A DNA stretch of 49,145 nt from Nostoc sp. CHAB 5834. GTDB lineage: Bacteria > Cyanobacteriota > Cyanobacteriia > Cyanobacteriales > Nostocaceae. A model generated the notes under the pieces. The model did not search any database. It saw only the letters and a list, made by a program, of their open reading frames with translations, and was not told the origin of the DNA. The stretch is taken from positions 1-49,145 of the forward strand of contig JAIVFU010000052.1 of the NCBI GenBank assembly GCA_020829485.1, in the 5' to 3' direction. Positions 33,242 to 42,282 of the stretch are shown here, one piece after another (positions within the stretch are counted from its first letter, which is position 1; each line of letters starts with the position of its first letter). Made by a program: the position numbers and the translations under genes.

Positions 33242-35599
33242 CTACTCATCATCAGAGTAAGGGTCTAGGTCATCAGGTTCAATATCATTTGGTAAGTAGA
33301 GGTCTGAAAGCTCTTCATTGGAACCACCGCCAGTTAAACCTCTGGGTACGCCATCGCTGCCAACAGTTACCAAATCAATTTGCTGACGGTAGTAATCGAC
33401 ACTCTTAACTTGGACGGCGACGCGATCGCCTAATCTGTAAGAAGCTCGATTTTTGCGACCAAACAGTGCTTGTTGTCTGGCGCGATATTCATACCAATCA
33501 TCCTTGAGAGAACTAACGTGTACTAATCCTTCTACCCTTAAAGGCACACCAGGATTACTGCTGCTGGACTCCACCTCGGCTGCTGGTACTTCAATTTCCA
33601 CAAAGAAACCGTAGGATTGAACCCCGGTAATCACGCCTTGAAATACCTGACCGATGCGTTGCTTCATCAGTTGGGCTTTTTGCAGTCCGGCTAAATCGGC
33701 TTCAGCTTCTTGGACTTCTTTTTCTCGGTCGTTGATTTGGACAATTACCCTAGTTAAATCGCTTTGCAGTTCTTGTTGCAATTCTGGAGGTAAAACGTTC
33801 CAGTTAATTTCCTCGTGGCTGGAGGAGTGGCGCAAGTTAACACGTTCTCTCACACGGGTATTGCGGCGATCGCGTCCGTTTTCGAGTAGCGCGTAATACA
33901 CTCTCTGCATCAGCAAATCTGGGTAACGTCGCAAGGGAGCGCTAAAGTGAACATATTGCGGTAATGCCAGACCAAAGTGAGATCCTTTGGTGGTGCTGTA
34001 TGCAGATGGCTTAAGTGTATCTTGTAATAAGTAAGTTAGAACTTGCTCAGAAGGAGATTCCGCAAAAGCTGTGGTCAAATGTTGGTAATCTAAGGGTTGA
34101 ATATCGACTTCTGGATCTAATGTGAGGTCAACGCCTAAATTGACTGCCAATTTCAGCATTTCCTGGACATCTTCAACATCGGGTGTACCTTGAACTCTCC
34201 AGATGGCGGGAACACCAAGAGCATTTAAGTGAGTTGCTAGCAGTTGATTAACTAACAGTACCAACTCCGTGAGTAGCGATCGCACTGGTAAATCATTCAC
34301 CACCACAGCGCCGAGAATCCCCTCATCATAGTAGGCGTTTTGGCTAGGCGGCAGATTCAACTGGAGGCTACCACGAGTCAAGCGTACCTGTTTGACGGCT
34401 ATTTGCAAGGCTTGGAGGTCTTGCAAGATTTGGGAAACCTGTGGAGATTGAACTTGAGATTCACCTGTAAGAATTGCTTTAGCAAGTTCTGTAGTCAGTG
34501 CAGTCTCTACGTTAATTACACTAGGTTGAATTTCCCACTCTAGGACTTGTCCAGATTGGGGATCAATGGTAATTAAAAAAGAGATGGTTAAGCGATCGCT
34601 CCCAGGTACTAAAGAACAGCGTTCTGCCACACCTGGGGGCAAAATTGGCAGTACTAATTCTCCCAGATACACTGATTTGCCCCGTTTGAGTGCTTCTCTA
34701 TCTAGAGCTTCGTCAGGTTGGACATAGTGAGAAACATCGGTGATATGAACGCCTAAAAGCCAATTTCCGGCTAAGTTTTTTTCTAAACTAAAAGCGTTTT
34801 CTATAACTTTGGTATCGCCATTTACCCCTTCAATGGTAAAGGTAAATAAATTACGCAAATCCAGCCGATTTTTCAGGTCTGCTTTGAGTAGCTTTTTGGG
34901 CAACCTGGCGGCGGCATCTAGGACATTATCTGGAAAAGTCCGGGAAAGGTCGTGTTTGCACGTAACTAAATCTATATCAGCAGCAGCTTCGGCATCGCTA
35001 CCGAGGATTTGCACCACTCGACCAAGGGGAGGATATTGTGCCAATGGGTAACGCAAAACTTCTACATGAACCAAGTGATCGATCGCTTCTTCCAACTTTG
35101 CCCCGTTAGGCTGGATCTTCAGTTCAAACAGCAATCGATCATCTAAAGGCACAGCCCTAAAACCAGCTTCCACCTGCTTAATTCGTGCCAATAATGTGTG
35201 GTTAGAACGTTCTAGAATTAGCTTCACCTCCCCTTCGGGAGAGCGACGGCGACTACCTTCTTTGAGAACTCTAACCAAAACTCGATCGCCATTCCAAGCA
35301 TTACTCAAATGACTTTCGCGGATGTAAATATCCTCAGCTCCTTCCACATCTTGAATAGCAAAGCAAAAACCTTTACTAGAACAACGGAGTTTTGCTTCGA
35401 TTATTCCCTCTTCTGAGACACGGCGGTACTTGCCCCGTTCTTTCACTAAAATACCGATTTTTTCCAGAACATCTAAGGCAATGTGAAGTTTTTGTAAGCT
35501 TTTTTCATCTTCACAGCCAAGTTTCTTTTCTAAAACCTTCCGAGCTACCAATTTATCATCGGTGAAATTGGCAAGGAGTGTAGCGATTGAAAATTCCAT
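33242..35599 (-). CDS. rnr: Ribonuclease R / RNase II family exoribonuclease
   Basis: A 785-residue 3'-5' exoribonuclease. It has N-terminal cold-shock-like domains (KLRCSSKGFCFAIQDV; RDSHL-type strand), the RNB catalytic domain with VHITDVSHYVQPDEALDREA and YLGELVLPILPP (about 285-325, the metal-binding Asp cluster), SAPLRRYPDLLMQR (about 555-568), and a C-terminal S1 domain (IGQVFQGVITGVQSYGFFVE). The C-terminus is acidic (LYLPNDIEPDDLDPYSDDE). It removes structured RNA and mRNA fragments. Confidence 0.94.
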   Translation of the reverse strand: MEFSIATLLANFTDDKLVARKVLEKKLGCEDEKSLQKLHIALDVLEKIGILVKERGKYRRVSEEGIIEAKLRCSSKGFCFAIQDVEGAEDIYIRESHLSNAWNGDRVLVRVLKEGSRRRSPEGEVKLILERSNHTLLARIKQVEAGFRAVPLDDRLLFELKIQPNGAKLEEAIDHLVHVEVLRYPLAQYPPLGRVVQILGSDAEAAADIDLVTCKHDLSRTFPDNVLDAAARLPKKLLKADLKNRLDLRNLFTFTIEGVNGDTKVIENAFSLEKNLAGNWLLGVHITDVSHYVQPDEALDREALKRGKSVYLGELVLPILPPGVAERCSLVPGSDRLTISFLITIDPQSGQVLEWEIQPSVINVETALTTELAKAILTGESQVQSPQVSQILQDLQALQIAVKQVRLTRGSLQLNLPPSQNAYYDEGILGAVVVNDLPVRSLLTELVLLVNQLLATHLNALGVPAIWRVQGTPDVEDVQEMLKLAVNLGVDLTLDPEVDIQPLDYQHLTTAFAESPSEQVLTYLLQDTLKPSAYSTTKGSHFGLALPQYVHFSAPLRRYPDLLMQRVYYALLENGRDRRNTRVRERVNLRHSSSHEEINWNVLPPELQQELQSDLTRVIVQINDREKEVQEAEADLAGLQKAQLMKQRIGQVFQGVITGVQSYGFFVEIEVPAAEVESSSSNPGVPLRVEGLVHVSSLKDDWYEYRARQQALFGRKNRASYRLGDRVAVQVKSVDYYRQQIDLVTVGSDGVPRGLTGGGSNEELSDLYLPNDIEPDDLDPYSDDE

Positions 35600-36661
35600 G
35601 CAGTGAACCGACCTTTGGTCAAAACATCATTTGTTGTTTAACAAAACAGAATAAAAGCGTCAGTCGCCAGAACTCAGAATTGAATTCTGTGTGACTGGCG
35701 GATAGCGCAGCGTAAAGTCTTCTCTACGAGAGGCTTCGCTTAGAGCGAGTCCGCAAGCGTCTGAATTAAGGGGTTTAAGTTCCCCACAAAAATTTTCTTG
35801 TTTTGTGGTCAACTTTTTTGGAAACGAATTGCTCAGAGGCAAGACTTCCTAAGTTCTAAGGAAAGGAAGCTCGACCCCGCAAGAGCGATAAACTACTCCC
35901 GCAGTTGGGAGCAAAGGAAGGCAACCCACAGACAATGGGCGTGTACGAACTTCTCACTGCACAATGATCTCAGAGTTCGCCTGCGTTCAAGTCTCTTCAC
36001 CTAACCAAACTTAAGATTACACGCCTGATTAGGATTTAGCCCCGCTAGGTAATTACACGACGGGTTTTTGAGAAGCTGGGTTTAGAGAATCCAGACTGCC
36101 CAAAAGGGCTATGCAGGGGAGCCACTGCCGTCTTGGGGTTTTCCCAAGTGGAGGAGGCAGTGCGGTCTTGGGGTCTCCCCAAGTGGAGCAACTGCCGTCA
36201 AGTGGCGTGGAAACTACAGGTGTTTGATTGTCTAGAGTGAAGGTAATTTTACGACATTAGACTCTGATTTTGAACTAGGCAAAACTGCCGTGAACCCAAT
36301 TTTCCCACATGTAGAATCGGTAACAATTAGGTAAGCAGCTTAATAAGCAGTGAGGGCGAACCTTATCTCCATTATTGTAGATTTAGAGCGCACTTCCAGA
36401 AAATACTTCTAGATATCCAGTTGGGTAATCAGTATAGCATTGCAGGCAAGGCTACCCAGATAAGTTAGCACTAGCCAAAAATTTCGTCAAAAAACAGCTA
36501 CTGCTACAATTAGGACACAAGGCAAAGTAAGAATATCACTTTAAAGGGACTGGGGATTGGGTATTAGGGATTAGGGGTTAGGATAAAATAATTCTTTCCT
36601 AATCCCCAGTTCCCAGTTCCCAGTTCCCAGTTCCCAGCAGATTTAGATTGGTAGCAGTATT
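35600..36661. other. 1.06 kb non-coding region with GC-rich structured segment
   Basis: No convincing gene. The part at about 35820-36000 has several short stems in a row (CTTCCT...AGGAAAGGAAG; CTCCCGCAGTTGGGAG; CCCACAGACAATGGG), unlike the AT-rich spacers, and could be a structured RNA. A 60-codon leftward frame at 35660-35842 overlaps repeat DNA and is not called. Two copies of a CTTGGGG...CCCAAGTGGAG hairpin lie at about 36130-36190; tandem TTCCCAG units lie at 36606-36638. Confidence 0.45.
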
Positions 36662-37549
36662 ATGTTGGCTCAATTCCAGAGCTTGTATCCCAAAGGCAGT
36701 CTGATTTCTGAATTAGTGCAAATTTTTCAAGGAAAATATATTGTCCGGGCAAGCGTGCAAATAGAAGGCGTAACCCGTGCTACGGGTATGGCAGCAGCAG
36801 AAACAGTAGAAGCAGCAGAAGACCAAGCCAGAACCAGGGCGTTGATAGTTTTGGGTATTACAAATGCGCCACAGCAATCAGTGGCATTTAGCTCAAATCC
36901 AATTCCCCCAGCGCAGCTAAACCCTTCCTTGAATACCAAAGGTGGATTAGATGAGTCTGCTGCCTATTCCTCTGCCAAAGATCAGGATTTTGTTAGTAGT
37001 CAGTGGCCAGTAGTCAGTGACAAAGAAATATCTATACCACCTTCCAAAGTACGGAACATCAAACCAGAACTAGTAACAAATAATAATGAACAGTACGGGT
37101 ACAGCAGTGGTGCGTCCCTACTAAGCGATAGCTATAGCCAGGATTTTGGTCAAAACTTTCCTGCGACAGCCAACAAAGAGCTAGAATTTGATCCTCCAGT
37201 GGAAAATTTGGAAATGACCTTTGATAACCAGGTGGAAAATCAAACCTTTCCAGAGATTTCTGCCAATAATGTCACACCATTTACACCTCGGAGTTACAGC
37301 CCTCAAGAGAATGTCGCCACCCCGCCAGTGACAGGAAAGAGAAAGAAGAAAGCTGAACCCGTTGATTTATCTGATGTAATTGCTAAAACAGATGTCGAAC
37401 TTCAGCGTTTAGGCTGGACACCAGAACAAGGGCGGGAACATCTGATTGAAACTTATGGTAAGCGCGGGCGTACTCTGCTAACTGAAGAAGAATTACACGG
37501 ATTCCTCAAATACTTACAATCGCAGCCAGACCCAATAGCGGGATTTTGA
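36662..37549 (+). CDS. Conserved hypothetical protein with dsRBD-like N-terminus
   Basis: The 295-residue protein has an N-terminal 70-residue alpha-beta unit (FQSLYPKGSLISELVQIFQG, then YIVRASVQIEGV and AAETVEAAEDQARTRALIVL) that looks like a double-stranded RNA-binding-type or similar small fold, a long Asn/Ser/Pro-rich linker, a basic KRKKKAEP stretch, and a C-terminal 55-residue domain (TDVELQRLGWTPEQGREHLI, GRTLLTEEELHGFLKYLQSQ). The function is unknown. A decayed copy of the C-terminal domain lies at 37830-38112. Confidence 0.78.
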   Translation: MLAQFQSLYPKGSLISELVQIFQGKYIVRASVQIEGVTRATGMAAAETVEAAEDQARTRALIVLGITNAPQQSVAFSSNPIPPAQLNPSLNTKGGLDESAAYSSAKDQDFVSSQWPVVSDKEISIPPSKVRNIKPELVTNNNEQYGYSSGASLLSDSYSQDFGQNFPATANKELEFDPPVENLEMTFDNQVENQTFPEISANNVTPFTPRSYSPQENVATPPVTGKRKKKAEPVDLSDVIAKTDVELQRLGWTPEQGREHLIETYGKRGRTLLTEEELHGFLKYLQSQPDPIAGF

Positions 37550-37633
37550 TTAGTCATTTGTCATTTGTAAGGACTAATAGACCTCTTGCAAAAGTCTATC
37601 CGCTTTTCCACATCCCGTGAAAAGTCAGGTTGA

Positions 37634-37822
37634 GCGATCGCATTTGCTTGTTGGGCAATAGCATTTGCTAGTTGAGCGATGGCATTTGCTAGTTGGGCGA
37701 TCGCATTTGCTAGTTGGGCAACAGCATTTGCTAGTTGGGCGACAGCATTTGCTAGTTGGGCGATCGCATTTGCTAGTTGGGCGATGGCATTTGCTAGTTG
37801 GGCGATCGCATTTGCTTGTTTG
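37634..37822. repeat. 21 bp minisatellite built on the HIP1 octamer, nine units
   Basis: Nine consecutive units of GCGATCGCATTTGCTAGTTGG, four with the intact HIP1 octamer; the other units vary only there (GCAATAGC, GCGATGGC twice, GCAACAGC, GCGACAGC). Because 21 is a multiple of three, open frames give heptad peptides, for example HLLVGRS rightward and QLANAIA leftward. Confidence 0.95.
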
Positions 37823-37829
37823 GAACAAG

Positions 37830-38112
37830 GTATTGGCTAAGACTGATGTCGAGATAGAGCGTTTAGGCTGGACACCAGAACAGGGACGGGAGCATCTAAT
37901 TAAAACAGCGATCGCGTTCTTTACTGACCGATGATGAATTACATAAATTCCTGCAATATCTCCAATCTCAGCCAATCTCACTAGCAGTCCACCAGACCAA
38001 CTTTGATGAATGAATAAGTTCGTAGTAAGGACTTTAGTCCTTGATTTGAGCGCTAAAGCGCTCACTACGAACCTAGCAAACTTGACTTGACAGACTACTA
38101 GCGGGATTTTAG
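37830..38112 (+). pseudogene. Decayed copy of the C-terminal domain of the gene at 36662, split by a MITE
   Basis: The sequence reads VLAKTDVEIERLGWTPEQGR and then, after a frameshift near 37905, RSLLTDDELHKFLQYLQSQP ISL. It is interrupted at 37981 by a 121 bp MITE; after it the ending AGF-stop (38101-38112) and the following TTAGTCATTTGTC match the end and flank of the intact gene at 37540-37565. Confidence 0.85.
37981..38101. repeat. MITE with CTAG ends inserted in the pseudogene copy
   Basis: Related to 22755-22876: shared GTTCGTAGTAAGGACTTTAG and CTCACTACGAACCTAGCAAA blocks and imperfect ends (CTAGCAGTC / GACTACTAG). Removing it and one CTAG restores the ISLAGF-stop reading of the paralogous gene end. 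Confidence 0.85.
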
Positions 38113-38163
38113 TTAGTCATTTGTCCAAATCGGTATTAAGTACCTGAGCAGTCCACCCATTCC

Positions 38164-38203
38164 AAAAATAACCCCTCTTCAGTTATGAAAAGGGGTTATT
38201 TTT
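38164..38203 (-). terminator. Rho-independent terminator, usable in both directions
   Basis: AAAAATAACCCCT (38164-38176) pairs perfectly with AGGGGTTATTTTT (38191-38203). It lies 51 bp past the clpP stop on the leftward strand. Confidence 0.9.
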
Positions 38204-38254
38204 AGGGTTTAAGGGAATTAGAAGTGGTAAATCACCATTTACCGATCGCTACTA

Positions 38255-38866
38255 TTAATTAAGAACAGCAATTGCTGGACGGCTACCAGCAGCGTGACGG
38301 TCAATCACTTGGTCAATCAAGCCATATTCCCTGGCTTCCTCTGGTGACATGAAAAAGTCACGTTCAGTATCTTCAGCAATCCGCTCAATTGGTTGACCCG
38401 TATGTTCAGCTAAATAATCGTTTAGCCGCCGTTTGTGGTATAAAATCTCCCGCGCCTGAATTTCAATATCAGTCGCCTGTCCTTGAGCGCCGCCTAGAGG
38501 TTGATGAATCATAATCCGAGAATGGGGTAGACTCATCCGCTTCCCCTTAGCACCTGCACTGAGGAGGAAAGCGCCCATACTTGCCGCCAATCCGGTACAA
38601 ATTGTACAGACATCAGGGCGAATGTGTTTCATAGTGTCAAAAATGCCCATACCAGCCGTCACCGAACCACCGGGAGAATTGATGTACATATAAATGTCTT
38701 TCTCCGAGTCTTCGGCATCCAAATACAGCAGTTGGGCAACAATCAAGTTAGCAATGTTGTTGTCAACTTGTTGTCCCAAAAAGATGATGCGCTCACGCAA
38801 CAGCCGTGAGTAGATGTCAAAGGCGCGTTCGCCTCGACCCGATTGTTCAATAACGATAGGAATCAT
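38255..38866 (-). CDS. clpP: ATP-dependent Clp protease proteolytic subunit
   Basis: A 203-residue serine protease subunit that forms a double heptamer with Clp ATPases. The catalytic triad is visible: Ser96 in GLAASMGA, His121 in MIHQPLGG, and Asp170 in [11 protein letters not shown]. The INSPGGSV strand and the processing-type short N-terminus ([20 protein letters not shown]) are typical. Cyanobacteria carry several clpP genes; there is no clpX or clpR partner next to this one, so the paralogue number is not assigned. Confidence 0.96.
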   Translation of the reverse strand: MIPIVIEQSGRGERAFDIYSRLLRERIIFLGQQVDNNIANLIVAQLLYLDAEDSEKDIYMYINSPGGSVTAGMGIFDTMKHIRPDVCTICTGLAASMGAFLLSAGAKGKRMSLPHSRIMIHQPLGGAQGQATDIEIQAREILYHKRRLNDYLAEHTGQPIERIAEDTERDFFMSPEEAREYGLIDQVIDRHAAGSRPAIAVLN

Positions 38867-39476
38867 GGAAGCGTGTTTGTGGCTACTTTAAATACATTTT
38901 ATCGGTGACAGCACGAAACTGGGGTTTATCTCTACTGTTCTCAAGCAGATAATCAAACCTTTCTCGTTTTCTCTCGCCCAAAAACAGTACAAAAGATGAT
39001 TTGGCGATAAATTCAACCCCCAAGGGCACTTTTTAACCGCAAAAGGTGTCTAAGAAAATATCCCATGAAGAACAAATCAAAAAACTTCAATCATCCCCCT
39101 GAATTTTCACCTTATGTGGAAAAGCCCACGAAAACCTAACCCCCTAACCCCTTCCCGACACGGGAAGGGAGAAAATTCAAAGTCTCTCTCCTTAAAGGAA
39201 GAGAGGTTTTTCAGATACCGCTGAATTGTCAGAATCATCGCCAACTTCATATCTCGGCATTTGCTGGACAACTTTGGCGATATGGTGATTAGACCGATAA
39301 CCAAAATCAGATTTGCTTAGGGAATTGTGTTAATTGTGTAACAATTTAAACATTTTTTTAGAATTTCCCTCGGCAAATATCAAATTATTTTTGTTACATT
39401 CAGTAATTCGCTCAAACTAAATGTATTTAGAATAACCAGTCATACTTGAAATGCTATCCATCCAGAGAGACGTGCC
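38867..39476. other. Intergenic with dispersed repeat
   Basis: Contains the clpP promoter region and, at 39112-39209, the second copy of the dispersed repeat. A 65-codon leftward frame there is only repeat sequence. Confidence 0.5.
39112..39209 (+). repeat. About 100 bp dispersed repeat, copy 2
   Basis: TTATGTGGAAAAGCCCACGA, CCCTTCCCGACACGGGAAGG and CTCTCTCCTTAAAGGAAGAG blocks in the same order as at 16330 and 39684. Confidence 0.85.
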
Positions 39477-39632
39477 ATGTTGGAAAAACTTGTACAAGCC
39501 GCCATCATCACCTTCTTGCTCCATCTGATAGCAGGACTTAGCCCAAATACTTTAATTCAGTCAAAGACAGCATCACCTGTGCGAGAAACGCCACCAAATA
39601 TTGTTAGCTTGCTATTGCGATCTTTTCAGTAA
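39477..39632 (+). CDS. Small membrane protein, 51 residues
   Basis: The ATG is preceded by GAGAGACGTGCC. The peptide starts MLEKLVQAAIITFLLHLIAG, a single probable membrane helix, and ends with a polar tail (KTASPVRETPPN, LLRSFQ). No family is recognised, but the frame has sensible composition and lies between two repeats rather than in one, so a real small gene is likely. Confidence 0.55.
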   Translation: MLEKLVQAAIITFLLHLIAGLSPNTLIQSKTASPVRETPPNIVSLLLRSFQ

Positions 39633-39683
39633 GCATTTTTCACCCCATGACTGAAGTCGCTTGCTCTGAAATCTGACTTTTCA

Positions 39684-39785
39684 CGTTATGTGGAAAAGTC
39701 CACGAAAAACCTAACCCCCTAACCCCCTTCCCGATGCGGGAAGGGGGAAATTCAAAGTCTCTCTCCTTAAAGGAAGAGAGATTTA
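39684..39785 (+). repeat. About 100 bp dispersed repeat, copy 3
   Basis: Same block order as copies at 16330 and 39112; closest to the latter. Confidence 0.85.
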
Positions 39786-39863
39786 GAGAGAGGTTTTCCA
39801 GATGACCTGAATTGTCAGGCTCTGAAATAAGGAATAAATTTATTTGTCTCCATAAACTTTAGT

Positions 39864-40005
39864 TAAGTAAGTCGGTGCGAATAAATCGAACTATGTGAAG
39901 TAATGTAAAATTATTGTAATCAAGTTTGTAGTAAGGACTTCAGTCCTAAAAGAAGGACTAAAGTCCTTACTACAAACATGCAAATTATTTACGTTGTTTT
40001 ACTTA
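39864..40005. repeat. MITE with IS630-like ends, copy 2
   Basis: Left end TAAGTAAGTCGGTGCGAATA is nearly the same as at 17857; the right end (inward TAAGTAAAACAACGTAAATA) is a diverged inverted copy. The interior is a GTTTGTAGTAAGGACTTCAG hairpin with its complement. Confidence 0.75.
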
Positions 40006-40199
40006 GTTGCTCTGTACCTTTAAATACGAATTACGAATTAGTAATTATTTGGTCAGCAATATCACAGATATGCACTACAACCTCTGACCCAAGAGATAAT
40101 TCTCTTGTAGGATTTCTTGCTTATCTATATAGCCGTCTAGGCTAAGACTCCTGAGAAGAGGATAGACTGAGCAAAGAAGGCAACTATTTGCATTTAATC

Positions 40200-42269
40200 A
40201 TGACTAATCGCCTTGCTGAAGCTAAGAGCCTCTATCTCCGCAAACACGCCGAAAACCCGATTGATTGGTGGTCTTGGTGTGATGAAGCACTTGCAACTGC
40301 AAGGGCGCAAAATAAACCGATTTTTCTTTCCATTGGCTACTCTAGTTGCCACTGGTGTACTGTCATGGAAGGCGAGGCTTTTTCTGATATTGCGATCGCC
40401 CACTACATGAATGCTAATTATCTTCCCATCAAAGTAGACAGGGAAGAAAGACCTGACCTCGATAGCATCTACATGCAAGCGTTGCAGATGATGAGTGGTC
40501 AAGGGGGTTGGCCTTTAAACGTATTTCTTTCCCCAGAAGATTTAGTGCCGTTTTACGCTGGTACTTATTTCCCTGTAGACCCGCGTTATGGTCGTCCTGG
40601 ATTTTTGCAGGTGTTGCAAGCACTTCGCCGTTATTACGATACCGAAAAAGCAGAATTACAGCAACGCAAAGCCTTAATTATTGAGTCGCTGCTTACGTCT
40701 GCGGTGTTACAAGATGGTACAACAGATGAGCTTGAAGACCGTGAATTACTCCGCCAAGGTTGGGAAACCAGCACAGCTGTAATTACTCCTAGTCAATCTG
40801 GTAATAGTTTTCCGATGATTCCATACACAGAATTAGCACTGCGGGGAACTCGATTTAATTTTGAATCTCGCTATGATGGCAAGCAAGTTTGTACTCAACG
40901 GGGACTAGACTTAGCGCTGGGAGGCATTTATGACCATGTGGGGGGTGGCTTTCATCGCTATACTGTTGACGCTACTTGGACAGTACCCCACTTTGAAAAA
41001 ATGCTCTACGACAATGGACAGATTGTGGAGTATCTAGGAAATCTATGGAGTGCAGGAGTCAAAGAACCAGCCTTTGAGAGAGCAGTTGCTGGTACTGTAC
41101 AATGGCTGAAGCGAGAAATGACCGCACCGGAAGGTTACTTCTATGCTGCTCAAGATGCCGACAGCTTCACCCAAGCCACGGCAGTAGAACCAGAAGAAGG
41201 AGCCTTTTACGTCTGGAGTTACAGCGAACTTCAACAACTGTTAACACCTGAAGAATTAAGGGAATTAGAACAGTTTACTGTTACACCTAACGGCAACTTT
41301 GAAGGGCGTAATGTCTTGCAAAGGCGCTATTCTGGGCAACTGAGTGCAACGGTGGAAATGGCTCTGAGCAAGCTGTTTACCGCTCGCTATGGCGTTAGTT
41401 CTGAATCTTTAGAAACTTTTCCCCCGGCTCGTAACAACCAGGAAGCAAAAACCACTAATTGGCCAGGTCGCATTCCCTCTGTGACAGATACGAAAATGAT
41501 TGTCGCTTGGAATAGCTTGATGATTTCTGGACTGGCTAAGGCTGCTGGGGTTTTCCAAGAACCGTTATATCTGGAATTAGCAGCACGAGCAGCAAATTTT
41601 ATCTTGGAAAATCAATTTGTAGATGGGCGTTTTCAACGACTCAACTATCAAGGAGAACCGACTGTGTTAGCGCAGTCTGAAGATTACGCCTTTTTTATTA
41701 AAGCTCTCCTGGATTTACAAGCTTCCAACCCTGAGCATAAACGATGGTTAGAAAATGCGATCGCTATCCAAGATGAATTCAACGAATTTCTCTGGAGTGT
41801 AGAATTAGGTGGTTTTAATAACACATCAAGTGGTTCTAGTCAAGATTTAATTGTGCGGGAGCGCAGTTACGTTGATAATGCTACACCATCAGCGAATGGA
41901 ATTGCGATCGCCAATCTTGTTCGTCTCGCTTTACTCACCGATAATCTAGATTATTTGGATTTAGCGGAACTTGGTTTAAAAGCTTTTAAGAGTGTAATGC
42001 ATCGCGCTCCTCAAGCAAGTCCTAGTTTATTTACAGCGTTGGATTGGTATCGTAACTCTACCTTGATTCGCAGCACCACTGAGCAAATAAACTCTCTGAT
42101 CCCCAAGTTTTTGCCAACGGCTGTGTTTAACGTAACATCTGATTTACCAGAGGGAAGTGTTGGGTTAGTTTGCCAAGGTTTGAAATGTCTTGCACCAGCA
42201 GAAAGTGTAGAGCATTTATTGCAGCAAGTCGAGGAAAGTCAAAATCGGGGAGTGGGGAGTGGGGAGTAG
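40200..42269 (+). CDS. Thioredoxin-fold DUF255 / YyaL-SPATA20-type protein
   Basis: A protein of 689 residues. The N-terminal DUF255 thioredoxin-like domain (about 1-165) has SSCHWCTVMEGEAF with a CxxC pair, NANYLPIKVDREERPDLD and GQGGWPLNVFLSPE; the C-terminal part is an (alpha/alpha)6-barrel-like region (GGIYDHVGGGFHRYTVD, NGQIVEYLGNL). The family is widespread, sometimes called cellobiose epimerase-like, without a settled function. ATG 40200 is chosen over TTG 40188. The last residues (GVGSGE) are encoded by GGGGAGT repeat DNA, a recent extension of the C-terminus. Confidence 0.88.
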   Translation: MTNRLAEAKSLYLRKHAENPIDWWSWCDEALATARAQNKPIFLSIGYSSCHWCTVMEGEAFSDIAIAHYMNANYLPIKVDREERPDLDSIYMQALQMMSGQGGWPLNVFLSPEDLVPFYAGTYFPVDPRYGRPGFLQVLQALRRYYDTEKAELQQRKALIIESLLTSAVLQDGTTDELEDRELLRQGWETSTAVITPSQSGNSFPMIPYTELALRGTRFNFESRYDGKQVCTQRGLDLALGGIYDHVGGGFHRYTVDATWTVPHFEKMLYDNGQIVEYLGNLWSAGVKEPAFERAVAGTVQWLKREMTAPEGYFYAAQDADSFTQATAVEPEEGAFYVWSYSELQQLLTPEELRELEQFTVTPNGNFEGRNVLQRRYSGQLSATVEMALSKLFTARYGVSSESLETFPPARNNQEAKTTNWPGRIPSVTDTKMIVAWNSLMISGLAKAAGVFQEPLYLELAARAANFILENQFVDGRFQRLNYQGEPTVLAQSEDYAFFIKALLDLQASNPEHKRWLENAIAIQDEFNEFLWSVELGGFNNTSSGSSQDLIVRERSYVDNATPSANGIAIANLVRLALLTDNLDYLDLAELGLKAFKSVMHRAPQASPSLFTALDWYRNSTLIRSTTEQINSLIPKFLPTAVFNVTSDLPEGSVGLVCQGLKCLAPAESVEHLLQQVEESQNRGVGSGE

Positions 42270-42282
42270 GGAGTAGGGAGTG
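42245..42282. repeat. Tandem GGGGAGT/GGGAGTA units
   Basis: The repeat encodes the last residues and stop of the DUF255 gene and the GTG start of mobA. Confidence 0.8.

Noticed and set aside
35660..35842. 60-codon leftward frame that might be a transposase tail
   Set aside because: Overlaps dispersed repeat DNA (AGGCTTCGCTTAGAGCGAGT type); the resemblance to TnpB C-termini is too weak.
35960..36010. TTCAAGTC sequence resembling a tRNA T-loop
   Set aside because: No matching T-stem, anticodon arm or acceptor stem could be built around it.
37634..37822. Possible CRISPR array
   Set aside because: The units are contiguous 21-mers without unique spacers and there are no cas genes.
37625..38065. 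146-codon leftward frame rich in SKCDRPT units
   Set aside because: It only reads through the 21 bp minisatellite and the pseudogene copy; the Cys-rich pattern is a by-product of the repeat.
39107..39304. 65-codon leftward frame
   Set aside because: Encoded by the 100 bp dispersed repeat; no start signal.
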